From contig NZ_JASHIC010000001.1 of the NCBI RefSeq assembly GCF_030056705.1, positions 1-64,000 of the forward strand: 64,000 bases of DNA, written 5' to 3'. The translations under genes were made by a program, and so were the position numbers. The DNA is from Flectobacillus longus (GTDB lineage Bacteria; Bacteroidota; Bacteroidia; Cytophagales; Spirosomataceae). A model generated the notes under the pieces. That model did not search any database and was not told the origin of the DNA. It worked only from the letters and a program-made list of their open reading frames with translations. Positions within the stretch are counted from its first letter, which is position 1. Each line of letters opens with the position of its first letter. This document shows positions 56,314 to 64,000 of the stretch, piece by piece.

Positions 56314-57053
56314 TGAGTATTAAATTAGCCATCGTCATGCCAGCTTACAACGAAGAAGAGTGCATGGCAGACGTAGTAAAAATCTGGAGTGACCTTTTAG
56401 ACACAGAGTTTGCAGGAGAAAACACCCGCTTGATTGTAGTGAATGATGGTTCAAGAGACAATACTGGTAAAATTCTTGACGAAATTCAGCCACAATATCC
56501 CAAATTAATTGTTGTTCATCAACCCAACGGTGGACACGGTAATGCGGTAGTTCACGCTTACAGAAAAGCTGTAGAAATTGGTGCTGAATATGTTTTCCAA
56601 ACAGACTCAGACGACCAATTTATCCCTGAAGATGTAAAAAAACTTTGGGATAAAAGAACACAATCAGACTTTATTCTTGGTTATCGTCAGGTTCGTCATG
56701 ATGCAGTTTTCCGTTTGTTTATCACTCGTATATTACGTTGGAGTATGTTCTTGGTATATGGAACATTTATCCTCGATTCAAATATTCCTTTCCGTTTGAT
56801 TAAAGGAAGTTTCTTGAAAAAATTGTTGGAACAATTACCCAATCCAACTCCTTTTGCACCTAATATTTTTATTGCAATTATGGCAAAAAAATCAGGTCAA
56901 GAGCTTTTCAACATTCCAATTGTTCACAAAGAGCGCCTTACAGGTGAAGTTTCAATCCGCAAAATGAAACTTCTTAAAGTATGTTGGCAAAGCTTTAAAG
57001 AGCTATTGAACTTCCGTCTGGAACTTAATACTAAAATCAAAAAATTGAAATAA
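56313..57053 (+). CDS. glycosyltransferase family 2 (DPM1-like)
   Basis: 246 residues with the GT-A fold: LAIVMPAYNEEECMADVVK, then IVVNDGSRDNTGKILDE, the metal-binding region VFQTDSDDQFIPED, and the later HKERLTGEVSIRKMK acceptor-side block. It has no C-terminal membrane helices. It probably transfers a sugar to a lipid carrier or glycan. It precedes the UDP-galactopyranose mutase-like gene, from which it is separated by a terminator hairpin. Confidence 0.85.
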   Translation: MSIKLAIVMPAYNEEECMADVVKIWSDLLDTEFAGENTRLIVVNDGSRDNTGKILDEIQPQYPKLIVVHQPNGGHGNAVVHAYRKAVEIGAEYVFQTDSDDQFIPEDVKKLWDKRTQSDFILGYRQVRHDAVFRLFITRILRWSMFLVYGTFILDSNIPFRLIKGSFLKKLLEQLPNPTPFAPNIFIAIMAKKSGQELFNIPIVHKERLTGEVSIRKMKLLKVCWQSFKELLNFRLELNTKIKKLK

Positions 57054-57060
57054 AGACCTT

Positions 57061-57083
57061 GGCTTAAGAATATTTCTTAAGCC
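57061..57083 (+). terminator. hairpin after the GT2 gene
   Basis: Perfect 10-bp stem GGCTTAAGAA/TTCTTAAGCC with a 3-nt loop, followed by a pyrimidine-rich tail. Confidence 0.7.
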
Positions 57084-57194
57084 TATTTCCTATTTTTATT
57101 CACTTCTTTTGTCAAATTTTTGCTGTTGTTTTTACCTCAAACAACAAGACTGAATTACAACAAACAGGCTAAAGACTTCGGCCGCAATTATTGT

Positions 57195-58586
57195 ATGAAA
57201 TATCAATATGTCATCATTGGTTCAGGACCTACAGGTCTTGGCGCAGCGTATCGCTTGAAAGAACTTGGAATCAAGGACTTTATCGTACTTGAAAAAGAAA
57301 ATTATATCGGAGGTTTGGCCACCAGTTTTGTAGATGAAAAAGGCTTTACTTGGGATGTAGGTGGTCACGTACAATTTTCGCACTACAAGTATTTCGATGA
57401 CCTAATGATGAAAGCATTGGGCGAAGATGGTTGGTTGACTCACCAACGTGAATCATGGGTTTGGATTGAAGACCGTTTTGTGCCGTATCCTTTCCAAAAC
57501 AACATCAAATATCTTAGCAAAGAAACGATGTGGAAATGCTTGGAAGGCTTGATTAAATTGTACAAAAATCCTTCAAGCAAAAAACCTGCTAATTTCCATG
57601 AATGGATTATGAATACTTTTGGCGAAGGTCTTGCAGAGGTATTTATGTTGCCATACAACTTCAAGGTTTGGGCTTTCCCTCCTGCACAAATGAACGCAAG
57701 CTGGGTTGGCGAGCGCGTGGCTGTCACAGACTTACAACGTGTTACACAAAATATTTTATTTGATAAAGATGACCTTTCGTGGGGACCAAATAATACATTT
57801 CAATTTCCAAAACAAGGTGGTACAGGTGCTATCTGGGAAAACGTTGGCAAGCTAGTTGGTGAAGAGAATATCTTGACCAATGCAAAAGTTGCAAAAGTTG
57901 ATCCAATCGCTAAAAAGTTAATTTTGGAAGATGGACGTGAAATCGAATACACGCATTTAATGAATACGATGCCTTTGGATATTTTCACAACCAAAGTGGA
58001 AGGTTTGGATGAGAATATTACAGCCAAAGCTCAAGGCTTAAAACACTCTTCTACCAACGTGATTGGTATAGGTTTGAAAGGTAAACCTAAAGCCGACTTG
58101 GCAACCAAATGTTGGATGTATTTCCCTGAAAAGAATAGTCCATACTATCGTATTACAGTATTCTCAAACTATAGCCCTTATAACGTACCTGACATCGAAA
58201 ACCAATGGTCATTGATGGCTGAGGTGAGCGAATCAGAATGTAAGCCTGTAGATAGAGAAACTTTGATTAAAGATACGGTGCGTGCTATGTTGGAAGATAA
58301 ACTTATCGAATCTGAAGATGATATTGTTTCGGAATTTATATTCTCAACCAATTATGGCTATCCAACGCCTTCAGTTGAGCGCGATGGTATTTTGAAAGAA
58401 GTACTTCCTGCTTTGGAAAAATACGACATCTATTCACGTGGACGTTTTGGCGCTTGGAAATACGAAGTTTCCAACCAAGACCACTCATTAATGCAAGGTG
58501 TTGAATGGGCAAACAGAATGGCTCATGGTGTTCCAGAATTGACATTGTTCTTCCCAGATACGGCAAATGCCATGTGGGGAAAGTAA
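57195..58586 (+). CDS. FAD-dependent oxidoreductase, UDP-galactopyranose mutase-like
   Basis: From the ATG at 57195 (MKYQYVIIGSGPTGLGAAYR) about 463 residues. The GxGxxG dinucleotide loop is at the start, followed by LEKENYIGGLATSF, WDVGGHVQFSHYKYF and a C-terminal FAD-binding stretch that ends GVPELTLFFPDTANAMWGK. The sequence resembles eukaryotic-type UDP-galactopyranose mutases and protoporphyrinogen-oxidase-like amine oxidoreductases. Given the GT2 gene before it, a sugar-nucleotide mutase role in surface glycan synthesis is the best guess. Confidence 0.75.
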   Translation: MKYQYVIIGSGPTGLGAAYRLKELGIKDFIVLEKENYIGGLATSFVDEKGFTWDVGGHVQFSHYKYFDDLMMKALGEDGWLTHQRESWVWIEDRFVPYPFQNNIKYLSKETMWKCLEGLIKLYKNPSSKKPANFHEWIMNTFGEGLAEVFMLPYNFKVWAFPPAQMNASWVGERVAVTDLQRVTQNILFDKDDLSWGPNNTFQFPKQGGTGAIWENVGKLVGEENILTNAKVAKVDPIAKKLILEDGREIEYTHLMNTMPLDIFTTKVEGLDENITAKAQGLKHSSTNVIGIGLKGKPKADLATKCWMYFPEKNSPYYRITVFSNYSPYNVPDIENQWSLMAEVSESECKPVDRETLIKDTVRAMLEDKLIESEDDIVSEFIFSTNYGYPTPSVERDGILKEVLPALEKYDIYSRGRFGAWKYEVSNQDHSLMQGVEWANRMAHGVPELTLFFPDTANAMWGK

Positions 58587-58673
58587 AATAAAGCTATTGG
58601 GTAATGTATTTGAGTGTTAAAGAAAGTCTTTTTTGAAAGAAACACTCCATTTACCTACAGCAAAACGAATATC

Positions 58674-58716
58674 AACGAGAACAGTTTTAGAAATTTCATC
58701 TGAAGCTGTTCTCGTT
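58674..58716 (+). terminator. terminator of the mutase-like gene
   Basis: 11-bp arms AACGAGAACAG (58674-58684) and CTGTTCTCGTT (58706-58716), followed by TGCTTTTTG. Confidence 0.7.
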
Positions 58717-58721
58717 TGCTT

Positions 58722-58752
58722 TTTGATAGCCCCCACAAAAGCCTTATCTTTG
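58722..58752 (+). promoter_or_regulatory. promoter of the 882-residue gene
   Basis: TTTG (58722-58725) and TATCTTTG (58745-58752) are 19 bp apart, a complete Bacteroidota promoter, 38 bp before the ATG at 58791. Confidence 0.65.
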
Positions 58753-58790
58753 GTTTTATAAATACTTATGTTCAAATTCGCTCTATCAGA

Positions 58791-61439
58791 ATGAAAAAAA
58801 ATTGGTTCATCCTACTTGCAATCCTTTTAGGAATTGGCGGTTTTTTCTTTTATAGAAACACCACTGCCACCAACAAACTCATTTCTGACCTTATTCCAGA
58901 CAATACACTGCTTTTATTAGAAGCCTATCAGCCCAATGAGATAAGCCATAAAAGTAAACTACAGGAATTGCCCTTTACCGCATCTTTATTCCCAATTGCT
59001 ACAGAATTAGAACATTATGGACTAAAAGGAGATAGACTCGATGCTCTTTTTGCCAATCGTTTGCTGTATTTTGCCTATATTCCTCAAGCCAAAGAGCTCA
59101 TTACTTGGGCATATTTTATTCCTCTTATTTCGGAAGATGAGCCTCTGCTTGACCAATTGATTCACTTGGACAAAACCCGTGAAGGCTTACGTCTGATTAC
59201 ACATACAACTGCAAAACAAAAGATTCACGAGATATTTTTTAATTCTACCAAAACTGAAATTGCCTTTTTCATCAAAGATAATTTCCTCGTAATTAGCCCT
59301 TCTACGCTAGTTTTAGAAGAAATTCTTTTGAGTAAAAAACATGATTGGGCACAAAATTTATCGCTCAAAGATTTATCTACCTTTACAGAATCTACTTTGA
59401 TGACCACTCATGTAAATGCACGTGCTATCAAAGAATTTGGTGTAAAAGTAGTTGAACAAAAGCGTACCTCAGCGCCATATTTAGCCAGCATTATGCCTCA
59501 GTCGTGGACTTGGTATCTCAAAGATAGTTTCAGCGACTTTGGAGTAGAAGCATTCTCGGTTAGTCCCAATCCAGAAATATTTGGTACACAATCTGCCAAA
59601 AAATTTGATGTAGGCAATATGATTCCAAATGCTTGTTCTATGATGCTCAATATTAGTGTTGATAAACCGAGCGAATTGAGTCATAATTGTCAAAAGCAAA
59701 TCGAATCTGATGAATACTTATCAAAGCTTCAAACTTTTGCAAAGAGCGATTTTGACATAGAATTTGACCAAATTCAGGATAATATCCAAAATAGTGTCAG
59801 TTTGCTAAACCTTGAGGGTAGCGATCCCAACAAAGCCAACAAAATTGTGCTTATTCAAAGTAAAGAGGTCAAAAACTTACTCAAAGAAGTTGCAAGCAAA
59901 GTAGCCAATGCAAAAGAACAAAAACCGTACGCTATCCCTTATGGGTCGTTCACTATTACAGCCTTGGGCGTTCGTGAATTTCCTGCGATGGTTTTGGGTC
60001 CTATTTTTTCAGGTTTTAATAATTGTCTTTTTACCGAATATAAAGATTTTGTTATTCTGGCAAGTGATTTAAGTACATTGCAAGAATACCTACTTAGCAT
60101 TAGTAGAAATGAGGTTTGGTCGAGCAGTAGTCGACATCAATCTCTCCTTAAGAAACTCGGAGAAAATAATATTGTCTGGATTTCAGAACCCAATAAAGCA
60201 CTTACTGGGCTTCAAACTTTGTTACCTTCACCTTGGTTCGAAATGTCCAAAGCAGCCCTTGAACCTTCAGAGATTAACTTTTTAGTGTATCAATCTAACG
60301 AAGAGAAATCAAAATTCTCATTTCTAAAAGGCAATTCATATAAAGGAAGTTCTTCTGGGAAATATGACTATAGACTCTTAAAACTCAAACAGTATAGTTA
60401 CAATGTTTCTGGAAAACCGCTCATGTTGGTCAATCCTACCAGTAAGGCTTCAGAATTGTTACTTCAAACAACTGGGAATCAACTTGTTTTATTAAATGAT
60501 GGCAAAAAAATCTGGTCTACCGCACTACAAGGAAAAATACTAGGTGAACCACAATTTTTGAAAACCAGCACCGATAAAAAACAACGTTTATTGGTACTCA
60601 CTACACAAAAAGCCTATATCTTAAAACGAGAAACAGATGGATTTGAAGTCAATAGTAGCACTACTATTGCAGGCTTAAATTCAAATAGTTGGGCTGTAGC
60701 AGAATCCAACAACCAAATCAACATTATTACCTCAAACGGTCTTTGCGTAAGTTTAAACTCAGAAAGTTTAGAAGAAACGAATAGTTTTAAGCAAAAATCG
60801 CTAGAAAATTCGCTCGGTCCACTTCCTACGATTGGTTATAAAGGGCAAGTTTATACGGTATGTCTTACCGAAAATGGTTTGTTGGGTATCGTCAATGAAA
60901 AGGGCGAATTTACAAATGGTTTTCCTGTAAAAACAAACGTTCCAACCCTATCGGCTCCAGTGTTAGACCAGACTGATGGTCAAATTGCCATTTTGGTTTT
61001 AGGACAAAAAGGCGAGTTTTTCAAAATCAATATGTCAGGAAAAGTGGTACAAAAAAATCAGTTTTTTCGACCAGATACAGAATATAAGTTCCAACTTTGT
61101 GCCTCTGACAAGCCCAACGACTGGGTCGTAATGAGAGGGAATAATAAAGTAGTAACCGTTTTGGATAAGGGAGACAAAGAGCTTTTTTCTATAAAAGACC
61201 TTGCTTTTGGACGTAAATATCTCAAGTACTATAATTTAGGCAGTGGGCGTAGATTTTATGCTATCTTTAATGGCTGGTCGTCCTATTATCTTTATAACGA
61301 AAAAGGCGAGCAAGTATCAGACAAGCCGATTATCTCAAGCTCTGCCCCTATCATTCAGTATTCGGATTCTTATAATAAACTTTTCATAACAACACATAAT
61401 AATCAGAATATCGAAACGTGGTCAATCAAATTGAAATAG
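58791..61439 (+). CDS. large envelope protein of unknown function
   Basis: About 882 residues from the ATG at 58791, with a single N-terminal membrane anchor (WFILLAILLGIGGFFF). The first half is mixed alpha/beta (LIPDNTLLLLEAYQPNEISH; repeated blocks of two similar halves near residues 40-200 and 300-500), a style seen in DUF3352-like proteins. The last third reads like a beta-propeller (LVLLNDGKKIWSTALQGKIL; LLVLTTQKAYILKRE; VVTVLDKGDKELF). No enzyme motif is visible. It precedes the MBOAT gene by 78 bp. Confidence 0.6.
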   Translation: MKKNWFILLAILLGIGGFFFYRNTTATNKLISDLIPDNTLLLLEAYQPNEISHKSKLQELPFTASLFPIATELEHYGLKGDRLDALFANRLLYFAYIPQAKELITWAYFIPLISEDEPLLDQLIHLDKTREGLRLITHTTAKQKIHEIFFNSTKTEIAFFIKDNFLVISPSTLVLEEILLSKKHDWAQNLSLKDLSTFTESTLMTTHVNARAIKEFGVKVVEQKRTSAPYLASIMPQSWTWYLKDSFSDFGVEAFSVSPNPEIFGTQSAKKFDVGNMIPNACSMMLNISVDKPSELSHNCQKQIESDEYLSKLQTFAKSDFDIEFDQIQDNIQNSVSLLNLEGSDPNKANKIVLIQSKEVKNLLKEVASKVANAKEQKPYAIPYGSFTITALGVREFPAMVLGPIFSGFNNCLFTEYKDFVILASDLSTLQEYLLSISRNEVWSSSSRHQSLLKKLGENNIVWISEPNKALTGLQTLLPSPWFEMSKAALEPSEINFLVYQSNEEKSKFSFLKGNSYKGSSSGKYDYRLLKLKQYSYNVSGKPLMLVNPTSKASELLLQTTGNQLVLLNDGKKIWSTALQGKILGEPQFLKTSTDKKQRLLVLTTQKAYILKRETDGFEVNSSTTIAGLNSNSWAVAESNNQINIITSNGLCVSLNSESLEETNSFKQKSLENSLGPLPTIGYKGQVYTVCLTENGLLGIVNEKGEFTNGFPVKTNVPTLSAPVLDQTDGQIAILVLGQKGEFFKINMSGKVVQKNQFFRPDTEYKFQLCASDKPNDWVVMRGNNKVVTVLDKGDKELFSIKDLAFGRKYLKYYNLGSGRRFYAIFNGWSSYYLYNEKGEQVSDKPIISSSAPIIQYSDSYNKLFITTHNNQNIETWSIKLK

Positions 61440-61517
61440 TTTCGTATCTCAAAACTTTAGCTGTAGTATCATCACAACACACAAATCTGACGGTTGGATA
61501 GGTACAAATCGTAAACT

Positions 61518-62924
61518 ATGTTATTTAATACTGTACATTTTTTAATCTTTTTTGTCATTGTCACGCTTGCGTACTTTAGCCTTGGTTGGTCAGGTAGATG
61601 GCGACTGCTTTTATTGGCAAGCTGCTATTTTTATATGATATTCAAGCCTATCTATTTTTTGATATTGCTGAGTACCATCATTATTGATTACATCGCTGGG
61701 ATACTTCTTGAAAATGAACAAAATGCCGTAAAACGAAAGCTTTTGCTGGTCATCAGTTTGATTTCTAATATTGGTATTCTGGTTTATTTCAAGTATTTCA
61801 ACTTCCTGAATAATAGTCTAACTGAAATTCTGAGTTGGGCATCAATGACCAATCCTATCAAAGCTTTGGATATTTTGCTTCCTGTTGGGTTATCCTTTCA
61901 TACCTTTCAGGCGATGAGCTACACGATAGAAGTATATAGAGGAAACCACAAAGCCGAACGTCATTTTGGGATTTATGCCTTGTATGTGATGTTTTATCCG
62001 CAGTTGGTCGCAGGTCCTATCGAACGCCCACAAAATGTCCTTTATCAGTTTCATCAGCTTCATCGCTTCAATTGGGAAAAAGTAAAAAGTGGCTTGTTTT
62101 TGATTGGATTTGGGCTTTTCAAAAAAGTAGTAATTGCTGATAGACTAGCCATTTTGGTTGACCATTGTTATAATCAACCCGAAAGCAAAAACGGTCTTTC
62201 GCTCCTACTAGCTACTTTCTTTTACACCTTTCAAATCTATTGTGATTTTTCTGGATACTCCGAAATTGCATTAGGAACTGCCCGAGTTATGGGATTTGAA
62301 CTGATGGAGAACTTTCATAGCCCATACTTTTCAAGTTCAATTTCTGAGTTTTGGCGACGTTGGCATATCTCTTTATCATCTTGGTTTAGAGATTATTTAT
62401 ATATTCCTTTAGGCGGAAATCGAGTATCTGAGTTTCGAAAATATTTGAACCAGTTTATTGTCTTTATGGTCAGTGGATTGTGGCATGGTGCCAACTGGAC
62501 TTTTGTGATTTGGGGCTCTTTACATGGCTTTTATCTGATAGTGGCTATTTTCAGAAATAAATACTTCCCAAACCTCAAACTACCACAAAACCTCTGGGGA
62601 AAAACCCTCAATGTGGTTAGTACATTTTTCTTAGTCATGCTGGCTTGGGTGTTTTTTAGGGCTAAAAATGTACATGATGCTACAGTAATTTTGCGTAAAA
62701 TTAGCTTTACTTCGCTGACAGATACCTTACAAAGTCCACTAAATCAGGTAGAACTGATTTTCTGTTTTATGCTAATAGCATTATTGATGATAAAAGACTG
62801 GAAGTTCTTTTATGTAGATACAAGCTCGAATAAGAAATTCTGGTTACTGACATGTGGTTTGGCGTTTCTAACATATTTCTTGGGCGTATTTGAAACCAAT
62901 CAGTTTATCTATTTTCAATTCTAG
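61518..62924 (+). CDS. MBOAT-family O-acyltransferase (AlgI-like)
   Basis: 468 residues with about ten membrane helices. The catalytic histidine is in FMVSGLWHGANWTF (His323) and the second conserved histidine in WRRWHISLSSWFRDYLYIPL (His283); YCDFSGYSEIALG is a further family block. AlgI-like proteins move acyl groups across the inner membrane to periplasmic acceptors. It pairs with the SGNH protein 24 bp downstream, as in polysaccharide acetylation systems such as alginate or cellulose acetylation. Confidence 0.92.
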   Translation: MLFNTVHFLIFFVIVTLAYFSLGWSGRWRLLLLASCYFYMIFKPIYFLILLSTIIIDYIAGILLENEQNAVKRKLLLVISLISNIGILVYFKYFNFLNNSLTEILSWASMTNPIKALDILLPVGLSFHTFQAMSYTIEVYRGNHKAERHFGIYALYVMFYPQLVAGPIERPQNVLYQFHQLHRFNWEKVKSGLFLIGFGLFKKVVIADRLAILVDHCYNQPESKNGLSLLLATFFYTFQIYCDFSGYSEIALGTARVMGFELMENFHSPYFSSSISEFWRRWHISLSSWFRDYLYIPLGGNRVSEFRKYLNQFIVFMVSGLWHGANWTFVIWGSLHGFYLIVAIFRNKYFPNLKLPQNLWGKTLNVVSTFFLVMLAWVFFRAKNVHDATVILRKISFTSLTDTLQSPLNQVELIFCFMLIALLMIKDWKFFYVDTSSNKKFWLLTCGLAFLTYFLGVFETNQFIYFQF

Positions 62925-62948
62925 TTTTGGGTAATAATTGAGAAATTT

Positions 62949-63983
62949 ATGATTTTTAAAGTATTAAAATATAGCTGTTTATTCATCGCCATATTTTTGT
63001 GGATTCAGGCTTATTCGCCTGTGGTATATCGCACCACAGGACCTTTGGGCTTTTTTCCAGACGATTATCGCAATGGAGATTTGTACCGTCTCTCCTATTT
63101 ACCTGATTTCAAAGACCCTGTAAAAACATGTGCTGGCACAGCAATCACCAAAGATTCAACTCAAAAGCCTGTGCATTTGTATATCCTTGGGGATAGTTTT
63201 ACCGAACCAGGCCGTGTTGATTCTTCCATGCTCAAGGCAGATAAATATACTTATTTGCATTGGGCAAATAGTAGCCAAATTAAGTTGGACACCAACTATC
63301 ACAATATTCTCATTCTTGAGTCTGTAGAACGTACCGCACGAGAACACTTTGGTGAAAAAGTTGATAATTACCAAGTGCTTGGATACGATACCATTACAGT
63401 GACACAAGCCCCACAACTTTCTTGGAAAAGACGTTTACTCCAAAAATCAGAAGAGTTCTTGACATGGTTATTTCCGACTCAGGTAGAAGAACGCTTACAA
63501 CATACGTTGTTTAATTATGATTTCTTTTTGAATGTTCGAGAAGCTAAAGCATCTTTTAATGAAAAAGTATTTGGTCGTGTAGAATCTGGCGTGGTTTTAT
63601 CTCCAGACCAACAAGCTTTGTTTTATAGAGATGAGGCGAAAGCTTCTGAAAAAACATCTTCTTTTTATCCTTTAGATAATCATGAAGTAAACAAAATGAT
63701 TGAGGTCATCAATGGTTCAGCGGCACATTACCAATCTGCTGGGTTCGACCAAGTAGTTTTGGCGTTGATTCCTAATAAAGTAAGCGTAACTAATCCAGAA
63801 CTAGGGAGTTACAATCATTTGATTGAAAAAATACAGTACAATCCTGACTTGAAAGTGCCTTTTATTGAAATTTTCAGAGATTTTAACAATTTAGGAAAAA
63901 AGTATTATCTCAAAGGCGATTCGCACTGGAATTGTGAAGGGAAAGAATTGTGGTTAAGTAAGGTAAATGCTATTATTCAATAG
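62949..63983 (+). CDS. AlgX/AlgJ-like SGNH acyltransferase
   Basis: 344 residues with an N-terminal anchor (YSCLFIAIFLWIQAYSPVVY). The catalytic serine is in YILGDSFTEP (Ser83) and the Asp-His pair in YLKGDSHWNCEG (Asp324, His326), the SGNH arrangement used by AlgX/AlgJ proteins. It should take acyl groups from the MBOAT partner and place them on an extracytoplasmic glycan. It ends 17 bp before the window edge. Confidence 0.85.
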   Translation: MIFKVLKYSCLFIAIFLWIQAYSPVVYRTTGPLGFFPDDYRNGDLYRLSYLPDFKDPVKTCAGTAITKDSTQKPVHLYILGDSFTEPGRVDSSMLKADKYTYLHWANSSQIKLDTNYHNILILESVERTAREHFGEKVDNYQVLGYDTITVTQAPQLSWKRRLLQKSEEFLTWLFPTQVEERLQHTLFNYDFFLNVREAKASFNEKVFGRVESGVVLSPDQQALFYRDEAKASEKTSSFYPLDNHEVNKMIEVINGSAAHYQSAGFDQVVLALIPNKVSVTNPELGSYNHLIEKIQYNPDLKVPFIEIFRDFNNLGKKYYLKGDSHWNCEGKELWLSKVNAIIQ

Positions 63984-64000
63984 CGTTCAGTCAAATATTT

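Overview
The window looks like chromosomal DNA of an AT-rich member of the Bacteroidota, most likely Cytophagales (Spirosomaceae-like). This rests on promoters of the form TAnnTTTG with no Shine-Dalgarno signal, a SusC-type TonB-dependent receptor remnant, Bacteroidota-type NUDIX sugar regulators, LytTR signalling, PD40-OmpA proteins, RHS-core remnants and collagen-like lipoproteins. The genus cannot be fixed from this sequence alone. No rRNA, tRNA or CRISPR array was seen.

Layout. 1-228: end of an IS3-type element. 229-6520 (minus strand): an O-antigen ligase/polymerase whose TPR tail is cut off by an in-frame TGA, a transglutaminase-like protein, three related small secreted proteins, and a start-less HELLHA metallopeptidase fragment. 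6980-8775: a gene graveyard (RHS core, IS256 transposase, integrase and Old Yellow Enzyme fragments). 8960-16141: small redox and detoxification modules, each beside its own regulator: AraC + SDR; DoxX + FrnE divergent from HxlR; SnoaL + TetR + two SDRs. A 206-bp MITE-like element lies between two of these modules. 16142-24540: a carbohydrate locus (esterase, GH2, GH79-like, SDR, small secreted protein) with a NUDIX-type regulator and three matching 22-bp candidate operators. 24688-29399: a six-gene minus-strand operon (quinone reductase-type enzymes, DinB, hydrolase, DoxX, flavodoxin-like reductase, SDR) divergent from a second HxlR gene; two of its members are broken. 29400-33760: more remnants (RHS tail, truncated NUDIX regulator fused to a truncated TonB receptor, esterase and GH3 scraps) around two intact tandem small membrane proteins. 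33758-44750: collagen-like lipoprotein, beta/gamma-crystallin protein, a TPR histidine kinase/LytTR pair, a 1677-residue PAS/GAF sensor that lacks an ATPase domain, and a second esterase. 44889-64000: a well-preserved section with dapA, ligA, rpe, an outer-membrane barrel, two tandem PD40-OmpA proteins, and surface-glycan functions (acyltransferase 3, GT2, UDP-galactopyranose mutase-like flavoprotein, MBOAT + SGNH pair).

How the parts work together. The left two thirds are accessory and decaying: local regulators (AraC, HxlR x2, TetR, NUDIX) sit next to the enzymes they probably control, and several have recognisable palindromic sites on perfect TAnnTTTG boxes. The best regulatory signals are three copies of a TetR-type 18-bp palindrome (14980, 16079, 16112) and three copies of a 22-bp palindrome (16285, 21222, 21298) tied to the NUDIX regulator. 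The right third is housekeeping plus cell-surface glycan modification. Disruptions by single bases (two or three nonsense codons, several one-base indels) are confined to the first 33 kb; recent pseudogenisation and base-call error cannot be told apart here.
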